A DNA stretch of 5,356 nt. Source: Desulfobacula sp. Lineage in GTDB: Bacteria; Desulfobacterota; Desulfobacteria; Desulfobacterales; Desulfobacteraceae. How positions within the stretch are numbered: the stretch's first letter is position 1; every line of letters starts with the position of its first letter. The stretch is from positions 1-5,356 of the forward strand of contig JAGLNZ010000718.1 in NCBI GenBank assembly GCA_023139225.1. The letters are read 5' to 3'. Under the pieces are notes generated by a model. The model saw only the letters and a program-made list of their open reading frames with translations. It was not told where the DNA came from and searched no databases. Positions 1 to 5,324 of the stretch are shown in pieces. The position numbers and the translations under genes were made by a program.

Positions 1-746
1 TGAGGATCACACTTTTCTCTGAGTAATTTGAGTTCTTCAGCGGTTGGCGGCAGGATATCAACGGCCCTTGTGATGTCTATTTCAAACTCCATTTTATCAA
101 GGATCTCACTGGGTGAAATCCCGGGATAGCAGCCGGTAAGATACATTTTTTTTGATTCTTCATCAAATCCCATCATCCCCATATCGGTGATAACCTTGTC
201 CGGCCCGCCTTGTGGAAGCCCGGCATTTTGACGATCGTTTGGGCCATCAAGATAGCCGGGGCTGGTAAGATAATCGAGTTTTCTTTTAAACTTGCGTTTT
301 TCCTGTTTCATAAAAATAATACTTCGCGCCACAAATGACGCCACATCACACGCCCCGCCACTGCCGGAAAAACGGACATCCGGCCCTTCGTACTCCCCGA
401 TCACAGTAGAGTTCAGGTTGCCGTAAATATCAATCTGGGCCGCACCCAGAATTCCCACGATGTGAGGAGCTATGAAGCGGTTCTGCATGGTTCCGAATGC
501 ATCCAGAAGGCCGCCGTTGGAAGAGGCCTGGTACATGATTCTTGAATCACCTACAGCAAGGGGCAGATCTTCAAGTTTGGAATCAATGGCGCCGGTCTCA
601 AAAAAGATGACGCTTTTCGGAGCATTTATATTTTTAGCTGCCATGGCAGCCAGCATGGAAATCCCTGTACCGCAAAAAACGATATCCTTATTTCTGATTT
701 CCCTGGCTGCGCAAATGGTCATCATTTCTTTTAATGTATAGTCCAT
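1..746 (-). CDS. gctB: Glutaconate CoA-transferase-type subunit B (3' end cut by window edge)
   Basis: This is the beta subunit of a class I CoA-transferase, a cytoplasmic enzyme that moves CoA from an acyl-CoA donor to a free carboxylate through a glutamyl-CoA intermediate. The 248 visible residues begin MDYTLKEMM and stay open to the edge. The candidate catalytic glutamate is E50 in the motif FFETG (ESG in Acidaminococcus GctB, as I recall it). Also visible are the family blocks GAAQIDIYGNLNST (101-114), the glycine-rich GSGGACDV (128-135) and DYLTSPGYLDGP (158-169). The last visible residues, LREKCDP, align with a point about 15 residues before the end of GctB, so little is missing. The start at 746 is supported by an AAGGAAG ribosome-binding site overlapping the gctA stop codon; the gap to gctA is 11 nt. 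Family assignment is confident. The true acid substrate is not determinable, and 3-oxoacid or other dicarboxylate transferases of the same fold remain possible. Confidence 0.9.
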   Translation of the reverse strand, partial: MDYTLKEMMTICAAREIRNKDIVFCGTGISMLAAMAAKNINAPKSVIFFETGAIDSKLEDLPLAVGDSRIMYQASSNGGLLDAFGTMQNRFIAPHIVGILGAAQIDIYGNLNSTVIGEYEGPDVRFSGSGGACDVASFVARSIIFMKQEKRKFKRKLDYLTSPGYLDGPNDRQNAGLPQGGPDKVITDMGMMGFDEESKKMYLTGCYPGISPSEILDKMEFEIDITRAVDILPPTAEELKLLREKCDP

Positions 747-752
747 GAGTTT

Positions 753-759
753 CTTCCTT
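753..759 (-). promoter_or_regulatory. Ribosome-binding site of gctB
   Basis: On the minus strand the sequence AAGGAAG lies 6 nt before the ATG at 746 and shares its first two bases with the TAA stop of gctA (760-758). This arrangement favours re-initiation by ribosomes finishing gctA, suiting a two-subunit enzyme made in equal amounts. It also fixes the gctB start. Confidence 0.7.
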
Positions 760-1735
760 ATTTTCGATCCAGGTGTTTTGCGTATCCCCGGTTTTTATCT
801 GCAATAATCGATTCCAGGCGTTCTCTTCCCACATGGTCCAGAAGCTTTTGGTGTGTCTGGTTTCCAAAGATCACATCCTCAAGATAGGATTGATATTGCT
901 CGTCGGATTTTGCAAATTTTGTATAGGCATTCAAATAGATTGGATCATAATCATAATACTTAAAACATGCTGTGGGATATGCACCAAACGGCACATGGAC
1001 CACAGCATCGGCATGGATGAATGGAATCTGGTTTCTGTCCGGTACATTTTTCAGATAATCGTCATCTAGCAATTCTTCACAGGTAATAATCAAGGCTTTG
1101 GATGCCTTTGCCTGTTCCACATCGGCAAATGTCAGGCCGTCGATCCTGCAATTGCCCCGAAAGTCAGCTTTCTGCACATGGATAATCGTCACATCGGGAT
1201 TGATGGCCGGAACCAGGACGAGCCTTTTTGTATCACACCAGTCATCAAACGGGTTGTCTATCGTTATCAGTTTTTCATTTGGCAGGCGATCATTTTCCTG
1301 CCGAAATTCCTTTGAAAAACCCCATTTTTCAATGATATCCGTGCCAAGAGATGACCGGGTCGGTAAAAAAGGGATTCCCATGGAACCGGCTAAAAACCTG
1401 AGGGTCATCTGGTAATTTGAATAATCTTCAATTTTTATTGTTTTTTCCTGGGCCGCCTTTTTAAACCGCAGGCAGGTGGACATAAATTTTCCTGTACCGC
1501 AGTAGGCAATCTCCAGGTTGGATATACACCCTGCACCAACCAGTTCATCCACCCCCTGGCCGTTTGAGTGCGCATACAGGTGCAGATCTTTTGCCTTCTG
1601 GCGGATGATTTCATACACTGCGGCCATGGGATTCCTGTTGCAGGTAAACCCGCCAATGGACAGGTGACACCCGGTTTTTACATATTTATGCACGGCCTCT
1701 TTAAGGCCCATAACTTTATTGCCATTAATTTTCAT
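758..1735 (-). CDS. gctA: Glutaconate CoA-transferase-type subunit A
   Basis: This is the alpha subunit of the class I CoA-transferase whose beta subunit follows directly. It has 325 residues, close to the roughly 320 of Acidaminococcus GctA. Similarity to that protein, as I recall it, runs the full length: KVMGLKEAVHKYV (7-19), SIGGFTCNRNP (26-36), GIPFLP (120-125), the block ITIDNPF (157-163), CEELLDDD (219-226), and the hallmark DAVVHVPFGAYPT...YDYD (243-264). The alpha subunit contributes to the CoA and substrate pocket; the catalytic glutamate is in the beta chain. The start at 1735 has AAGAGG 7 nt upstream. A longer in-frame reading to 1822 would overlap the preceding gene by more than 50 bases and adds an unrelated N-terminus, so it is not used. 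A gap of 26 nt separates this gene from the upstream ubiquitin-like gene. The substrate is likely a carboxylate brought in by the TRAP system of the same operon (inference). Confidence 0.92.
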   Translation of the reverse strand: MKINGNKVMGLKEAVHKYVKTGCHLSIGGFTCNRNPMAAVYEIIRQKAKDLHLYAHSNGQGVDELVGAGCISNLEIAYCGTGKFMSTCLRFKKAAQEKTIKIEDYSNYQMTLRFLAGSMGIPFLPTRSSLGTDIIEKWGFSKEFRQENDRLPNEKLITIDNPFDDWCDTKRLVLVPAINPDVTIIHVQKADFRGNCRIDGLTFADVEQAKASKALIITCEELLDDDYLKNVPDRNQIPFIHADAVVHVPFGAYPTACFKYYDYDPIYLNAYTKFAKSDEQYQSYLEDVIFGNQTHQKLLDHVGRERLESIIADKNRGYAKHLDRK

Positions 1736-1742
1736 TGAAAAA

Positions 1743-1748
1743 CCTCTT
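1743..1748 (-). promoter_or_regulatory. Ribosome-binding site that sets the gctA start
   Basis: AAGAGG on the minus strand, 7 nt before the ATG at 1735. It lies in the short gap after the stop of the ubiquitin-like gene and decides for the 325-residue form of GctA over the longer open frame beginning at 1822. Confidence 0.7.
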
Positions 1749-1761
1749 GTATAAAACGATA

Positions 1762-2034
1762 TTAACCACCGGTGATAATACTTGAAATACGGACCTGATC
1801 CCCAGGCTTCAGCACAAGCCATGGATTAAAGGGAAAGATGAGGTCTTCATTGACAACCATTTCAATTCCCGGGTGAAGCCTGTTGTTCACATCAACAATG
1901 TGCCCGTCTATATCAGGGAACAGTCTGTGTAAATGGGACAGTGCATCTGCCAGTGTTTTTTTTTCGGCACAAATCTTTTTCTTACCTTTTGTATACCCCC
2001 AGTGGGTAACGGGTATGGTGATCGAGATTGTCAT
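1762..2034 (-). CDS. MoaD/ThiS-type ubiquitin-like sulfur carrier protein
   Basis: A 90-residue protein with the features of a beta-grasp sulfur carrier. The N-terminus has a strand (ITIPVT, 5-10) and a second polar strand (KKKICAEKK, 18-26). A helix follows (TLADALSHLHRLFP, 27-40), then VDVNNRLHPGIEMVVNEDLI (47-66). The end is LKPGDQVRISSIITGG (75-90), the usual LxxGDxVxxxPxxxGG ending of MoaD/ThiS with Ser-Ile-Ile before the glycines. The two last codons encode Gly-Gly directly before TAA, so no proteolytic maturation would be needed. In the family, the C-terminal glycine is adenylated by an E1-like enzyme and converted to a thiocarboxylate that donates sulfur. The ATG overlaps the dctM stop as ATGA and has no strong ribosome-binding site, so translation is probably coupled to dctM. 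A longer frame up to 2124 lies inside dctM and is rejected. No E1-like, moaE or thiazole gene is visible, so the recipient of the sulfur is unknown. Confidence 0.8.
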   Translation of the reverse strand: MTISITIPVTHWGYTKGKKKICAEKKTLADALSHLHRLFPDIDGHIVDVNNRLHPGIEMVVNEDLIFPFNPWLVLKPGDQVRISSIITGG

Positions 2035-3353
2035 AATCCGAACAGGGAGGGCAGCCACAAGACAACCTGCGGAAAAACCATGATGATGATGAGACACAGG
2101 GTCTGCAGACCGATAAAAGGCCATACTGATTTATAAATATCTCCCATGGAAATCCCCGGCGGCACAACCCCTTTCATATAAAAAAGTACAAAGCCAAAGG
2201 GAGGCGTCAGATAAGCCATCTGCATATTTACAATAAACAGAATACCGAACCATAAAGAATCAAATCCCAACATGGTGATCAAAGGGACATAGATGGGTAC
2301 CGTGATCATAATAATCGGAAGATCGTCCATGACCATACCCAGCAAAAAGAAAGAGATCTGCATGGCAATCAGTACGGTCCAGCGGTTAAGACCAATGGAA
2401 TCGATCAGATCTTTTAACAGCATGGGCAGGCCCAAAGTATTCACCACGGCTGAAAATGCAAGACATCCGATAATAATCCACAAGACCATGCTGGTAAGAA
2501 ACGCAGATTTTTCAGCTGCATTTGAAACGACTTTTAATGTTCCTTTCAAGGATCTTACGCGATACCCCACAATAAACATGGAGATCATGGCACCAACAGC
2601 CGCCGCTTCAGTCGGGGTTGCCAGCCCTGAAAAAATGGTTCCCATGATGGAAAAGATAAGGATAAACGGCATGGCAAGATTTTTAATGGATGCCCATTTC
2701 TCAGGCCAGGAGGCCCTTTCCTCCACGGGTATGGGCGGTGCAAGCTCAGGATTGATCAGACTTCTGATCAGTATATAACTGATGAACAAACCTGCCAGCA
2801 AAAAACCCGGAACAATTCCGGCCAGGAACATTTTTCCGATGGACAGGTTTGAAAGGGAGGCATATACAATCATGGTCACACTGGGCGGGATTAAAAAACC
2901 CAGTGCACCGCCACCCGAGATACAGCCAATGGCAAGAGAAGGTTTATAATTACGCTTGAGCATGGCCGGAAGGGCAATCAGGCCCATGGTAACGGTTGCA
3001 GCGCCCACAATACCCACCATGGCGGCAAAAATAACACAGATAAATACCGTTCCTATGGCAAGCCCGCCCGGGATCGGCCCCAGCCATTTGTAAATCATTT
3101 CAAAGATTTCATCCGCGATACCGGACTTTTCAAGAATACAACCGATAAAGATAAAGAGCGGAATGGCCAGCAGGATAATACTGGTCATGTTTTCAATGAT
3201 GGATGGCGGCAGCATTTGTAAAAATCGGGGCCCGTTAATCAGGTAGAGAGAAACAATGCCCACAGCTCCCAAAGTAAACGCAACAGGCGTGCGCAGAACA
3301 AAAAGAACAATAACAGCAATAAACATCAACAATACAATCAGTGCGGGATTCAT
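2031..3353 (-). CDS. dctM: TRAP transporter large permease subunit DctM
   Basis: This is the large membrane subunit of a tripartite ATP-independent periplasmic transporter, the ion-coupled channel through which the solute delivered by DctP crosses the inner membrane. It has 440 residues, normal for unfused DctM, and is hydrophobic throughout with about a dozen likely membrane segments. Diagnostic motifs are GAATVTMGLIALPAM (117-131), GGGALGFLIPPS (147-158), ATPTEAAAVGA (245-255) and the C-terminal LTPPFGFVLFYMKGV (382-396). The start MNPALIVLL at 3353 has AGAGAGGA 7 nt upstream and overlaps the dctQ stop as ATGA. The open frame extends 35 codons further into dctQ, but that extension is polar, unlike the family, and is rejected. 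Its own stop overlaps the start of the ubiquitin-like gene by the same ATGA device. Substrate identity is set mainly by DctP. Confidence 0.96.
   Translation of the reverse strand: MNPALIVLLMFIAVIVLFVLRTPVAFTLGAVGIVSLYLINGPRFLQMLPPSIIENMTSIILLAIPLFIFIGCILEKSGIADEIFEMIYKWLGPIPGGLAIGTVFICVIFAAMVGIVGAATVTMGLIALPAMLKRNYKPSLAIGCISGGGALGFLIPPSVTMIVYASLSNLSIGKMFLAGIVPGFLLAGLFISYILIRSLINPELAPPIPVEERASWPEKWASIKNLAMPFILIFSIMGTIFSGLATPTEAAAVGAMISMFIVGYRVRSLKGTLKVVSNAAEKSAFLTSMVLWIIIGCLAFSAVVNTLGLPMLLKDLIDSIGLNRWTVLIAMQISFFLLGMVMDDLPIIMITVPIYVPLITMLGFDSLWFGILFIVNMQMAYLTPPFGFVLFYMKGVVPPGISMGDIYKSVWPFIGLQTLCLIIIMVFPQVVLWLPSLFGL
2753..2770. repeat. Short perfect inverted repeat inside dctM
   Basis: Two 8-bp arms, TGATCAGA and TCTGATCA, are separated by CT. 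The repeat lies in dctM codons encoding LIRSLIN (about residues 195-201), a hydrophilic turn between membrane segments. It may simply reflect the internally repetitive amino-acid string LI-RS-LI. No function is claimed. Confidence 0.4.
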
Positions 3354-3868
3354 TTTACAGTCCTCTCTTTGAATGTCAGGATACTTCTGCCAAGATCTGC
3401 AAGAATCTGGAGAATGAAGAGCAGTGCACCTGCCGGCAGTAAGGTTTTTACGGGCCATAAAGGCGGACCAAAAAGGGTATGGGAATGCTGGTTGGTGGAA
3501 AAAGCATGCCAGGCAAATTTATATCCCTGCCAGAACAGGACGATAAACATGAAAAGTGCAACAATAGAGACGATGATGTCTGCAATCTTTTTTCCTTTTT
3601 CAGGAAAGTACTGGTATATGATATCAACGGCAACGTGTCCCTTTTCAAGCAGCACCCAACCGCCGGTCAAAGCAATATACGCGGCAAAAACATAGCCGCA
3701 GAGTTCATGTACCCAGATGGTCGGACTTTCAAAAAAATATCTTGCGATCACTTCATAAACCATCAGAAACATGAATACAAAAATCAGGTTGCAGGAAGCC
3801 TTGCCGACCCATTTATTCATTTGTTCAACAATCAGAATCAATTTTTCCAATCTTTTATTGGTTTGCAT
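3350..3868 (-). CDS. dctQ: TRAP transporter small permease subunit DctQ
   Basis: This is the small membrane subunit of the TRAP transporter, which pairs with DctM and helps dock the binding protein. The 172 residues contain four hydrophobic segments (about 24-44, 57-75, 97-115 and 139-160), as expected. Family signatures are the arginine-aromatic pair in EVIARYFF (39-46), the WVHEL motif (52-56), and LTGGWVLLEKGHVAVDIIY (67-85) with its conserved glycine-histidine-valine-aspartate. The start at 3868 has AGGAAA 5 nt upstream. It is separated from dctP by 72 nt containing a strong hairpin, and its stop overlaps the dctM start by 4 nt. Confidence 0.94.
   Translation of the reverse strand: MQTNKRLEKLILIVEQMNKWVGKASCNLIFVFMFLMVYEVIARYFFESPTIWVHELCGYVFAAYIALTGGWVLLEKGHVAVDIIYQYFPEKGKKIADIIVSIVALFMFIVLFWQGYKFAWHAFSTNQHSHTLFGPPLWPVKTLLPAGALLFILQILADLGRSILTFKERTVK
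3361..3368 (-). promoter_or_regulatory. Ribosome-binding site that sets the dctM start
   Basis: AGAGAGGA on the minus strand, 7 nt before the ATG at 3353 and inside the last codons of dctQ. It supports the 440-residue DctM rather than the longer open frame beginning at 3458. Confidence 0.75.
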
Positions 3869-3889
3869 GAGTTTTTCCTAAGAAATTGG

Positions 3890-3925
3890 GCCTTGCGGAC
3901 ATCGTTTGATCCATATCCGCAAGGC
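3890..3925 (-). other. Intercistronic hairpin between dctP and dctQ
   Basis: A perfect 10-bp inverted repeat (GCCTTGCGGA and TCCGCAAGGC) with a 16-nt loop begins 15 nt after the dctP stop. In the transcript the 3' arm is followed by CCCAATTTCTTAGG, which includes the dctQ ribosome-binding site and has no long U tract. It is therefore more likely a stabilising or attenuating structure than a full terminator. Such a hairpin after the binding-protein gene would let the cell make much more DctP than membrane subunits, the usual need of these transporters (inference). Confidence 0.75.
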
Positions 3926-3940
3926 GGGGGTGACAAATTT

Positions 3941-4996
3941 TTACAGGTCGTATCCCAGGCTTTTGAGATGTTTTTTGGCAAGATTTATATATTCGGCAGA
4001 CATCTTGTCTTTGGTAAATTCTTCATCCCACATCTGGACGGCTGTTTGTGTCCATTTATTCATAACCTCATCCGGAAGTTTAACAAATTGTGCACCCTTG
4101 GCTTCCATTTTGCCCATGACTTGTTTATTTTCTGCATCAAAAAGTAGAGCCACCTGCTGGGAGCATTCTTTAAAGGATTTTTCAAGCATTACTTGCAGAT
4201 TCTGAGGAAGTTCGTTCCACCGGTCCTGATTCATGATGACCTCACAGTTCTGTGCACCGGAAATATAGGGTATGGTCTGGTATTTGGCCACTTCGTATGT
4301 TTTGGCCAGATAACTTTCAGCGTGGTTGCCGCTGATTTCAGCATCAATGGTGCCCCGGGATAATGCAACATATATTTCTGAGAATGGGATAAAAACCGTT
4401 GGAATATTCATTTTTTTCAAGGTTTTGGCAATTGATCCGGATGCCCTGACTTTCATTTTTGTCAAATCATTCCAGTTATTGATCGGTTTTTTAGAAACAA
4501 TGGTATACCCGTCCATGACAAGCGGGGCGCCAAACAATACATTCTGTGTGGCATAGGCTTTTCTGAAAAAGGCCATCACTTCTTTTTGTCCGATAAAATC
4601 GATGATTTCTTTCACTCCTCTGGGGTCACCGGGTAAAGCAAAGGCTGTGGCTGCAACGGGAAGAATACCACTATGGTAGCAAGAGCATGTGGTTCCCATG
4701 TCAAGAGATCCCATGCTGACGGATTCAAAGATGCTCGGTCCTTTAACCAGGGCACCCGACGGCAGTACCTGAATGGCAATCTGACCCTTGCTCTCTTTTT
4801 TCAGATCAGATGCCATTTTGTTTATGGCCTTGGTAATGGGGTGATTTAAAGAGAACATGTTCTGCATGGTAAGTCTGTATGTTTTTCCTGCCTGGGCAGA
4901 TGTCACAAACGCAGTGTTAAATCCTGTGATCATCATCAGTGAAAAAAATATAGTCAGTAAAAAACGTACCGAGTGTTTTTCTATGTTTCTTGGCAT
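3941..4996 (-). CDS. dctP: TRAP transporter solute-binding protein DctP
   Basis: This is the periplasmic receptor that binds an organic acid and hands it to DctQM. The 351 residues begin with a Sec signal peptide: basic MPRNIEKHSVR, a hydrophobic core (12-31), and a TSAQA-G cleavage site after A36. The mature part fits the DctP fold: YRLTMQNMFSLNHPITKAINK (40-60), LPSGAL (78-83), and KMKVRASG (180-187). R184 is at the position of the conserved arginine that binds the solute carboxylate. The Y-x-ALSRGTIDAE block (209-220) and the C-terminal helices follow. The start at 4996 has AAGGGAGA about 5 nt upstream. An out-of-frame ATG at 5001 reads only six codons. The gene is first in the operon, 157 nt after the predicted transcription start. 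Four cysteines in the mature protein (104, 106, 251, 278) are noted. The presence of the arginine implies a carboxylate ligand; its identity is not predictable here. Confidence 0.95.
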   Translation of the reverse strand: MPRNIEKHSVRFLLTIFFSLMMITGFNTAFVTSAQAGKTYRLTMQNMFSLNHPITKAINKMASDLKKESKGQIAIQVLPSGALVKGPSIFESVSMGSLDMGTTCSCYHSGILPVAATAFALPGDPRGVKEIIDFIGQKEVMAFFRKAYATQNVLFGAPLVMDGYTIVSKKPINNWNDLTKMKVRASGSIAKTLKKMNIPTVFIPFSEIYVALSRGTIDAEISGNHAESYLAKTYEVAKYQTIPYISGAQNCEVIMNQDRWNELPQNLQVMLEKSFKECSQQVALLFDAENKQVMGKMEAKGAQFVKLPDEVMNKWTQTAVQMWDEEFTKDKMSAEYINLAKKHLKSLGYDL

Positions 4997-5110
4997 TGCA
5001 TTCTCCCTTTTAAATTGAATTGTTTATATTATCGTAAGATAAAATCCTTTTCAATCCTGCATCCCCCGTCCTGCCAGCATAAATCACAAGAATTCATCAT
5101 TTTTTCCCAT

Positions 5111-5141
5111 CTGCCGCTGTCTTTTGGACACTTTCAGGCAG
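5111..5141 (-). other. Possible hairpin at the start of the dctP leader
   Basis: Nested inverted repeats: outer arms CTGCC (5111-5115) and GGCAG (5137-5141), inner arms TGTC (5118-5121) and GACA (5127-5130), with a 5-nt loop and an asymmetric internal loop. It would occupy about +13 to +43 of the predicted transcript and could protect the 5' end. The stem is short and interrupted, so this may be chance. Confidence 0.3.
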
Positions 5142-5163
5142 TCCATACACCATACTTCAAAAT

Positions 5164-5179
5164 AGCAAAGGACGTGCCA
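5164..5179 (-). promoter_or_regulatory. Sigma-54 (RpoN) -24/-12 promoter of the dctP operon
   Basis: On the minus strand the sequence is TGGCAC-GTCCT-TTGCT, an exact match to the sigma-54 consensus TGGCAC-N5-TTGCW, with GG and GC separated by the required 10 bp. Taking the C of the GC element as -12 puts the transcription start near 5153, giving a 157-nt leader before dctP. Sigma-54 promoters need ATP-driven activation by an enhancer-binding protein, and candidate binding sites lie upstream in the correct orientation. Elements are seen directly; activity is inferred. Confidence 0.88.
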
Positions 5180-5198
5180 TTGTATAAAAATTGAATAT

Positions 5199-5211
5199 TA
5201 TCAACATGTTA
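5199..5211. promoter_or_regulatory. IHF binding site between promoter and enhancer sites
   Basis: The plus strand reads TATCAACATGTTA, an exact match to the IHF consensus WATCAANNNNTTR. A run rich in A and T (5181-5198) lies 5' of it, as is common for IHF. It is at about -46 to -58, between the sigma-54 promoter and the palindromes, where DNA bending would bring a bound activator to the polymerase. Confidence 0.65.
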
Positions 5212-5239
5212 CCCAAAAAACATCATTCCTAACCAAGTC

Positions 5240-5263
5240 AAATTATGCAAGATTGCATAATTT
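5240..5263. promoter_or_regulatory. Proximal palindromic activator site (candidate enhancer)
   Basis: A perfect inverted repeat with 11-bp arms (AAATTATGCAA and its complement) around a 2-bp GA spacer, centred about 98 bp upstream of the predicted start. The core TGCAA-N2-TTGCA resembles the TGC...GCA dyads bound by enhancer-binding proteins of the NtrC class. The same core recurs in the distal cluster, so it is likely the operator of a specific regulator. A repressor or a regulator of another family cannot be excluded. Confidence 0.7.
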
Positions 5264-5324
5264 TTGATTTGGATTTAAGCTACAACATGGCGATATAGCG
5301 CCGTTAACGATTAAAACTTCTCTG

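Noticed and set aside
472..741. 89-codon plus-strand open frame
   Set aside because: It lies entirely antisense to gctB, which has full-length family similarity, and shows no recognisable protein pattern.
1736..1822. Longer GctA start (29 more residues)
   Set aside because: It would overlap the ubiquitin-like gene, whereas the ATG at 1735 has a well-spaced AAGAGG and aligns with the family N-terminus.
2035..2124. N-terminal extension of the ubiquitin-like protein containing four consecutive histidines
   Set aside because: It falls within the dctM coding region in another frame. The ATG at 2034 with the ATGA overlap gives the normal family length, so the histidine run is not real protein.
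3890..3925. Rho-independent terminator after dctP
   Set aside because: The stem is strong, but the 3' side reads CCCAATTTCTT rather than a U-run, and the operon clearly continues with dctQM, so it is called an intercistronic hairpin.
3479..4147. 222-codon plus-strand open frame
   Set aside because: It is antisense to dctQ and dctP and spans their intergenic hairpin; its translation is low-complexity shadow sequence with no domain features.
4984..5001. Six-codon upstream reading frame starting at ATG 5001 and overlapping the dctP start
   Set aside because: Too short and too close to the ribosome-binding site to support as a leader peptide; it arises from the ATGCAATG string at the start.
5026..5054. 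Sigma-70-like pair TTGAAA and TAATAT with 17-bp spacing on the minus strand near dctP
   Set aside because: The -10 matches only four of six consensus bases and the region is AT-rich, so chance matches are expected. The exact sigma-54 promoter is a better explanation. A secondary start here is not excluded.
5288..5301. GGCGATATAGCGCC palindrome between the activator sites
   Set aside because: Only four base pairs at the ends match cleanly, with an internal mismatch, and it is not repeated elsewhere in the window.
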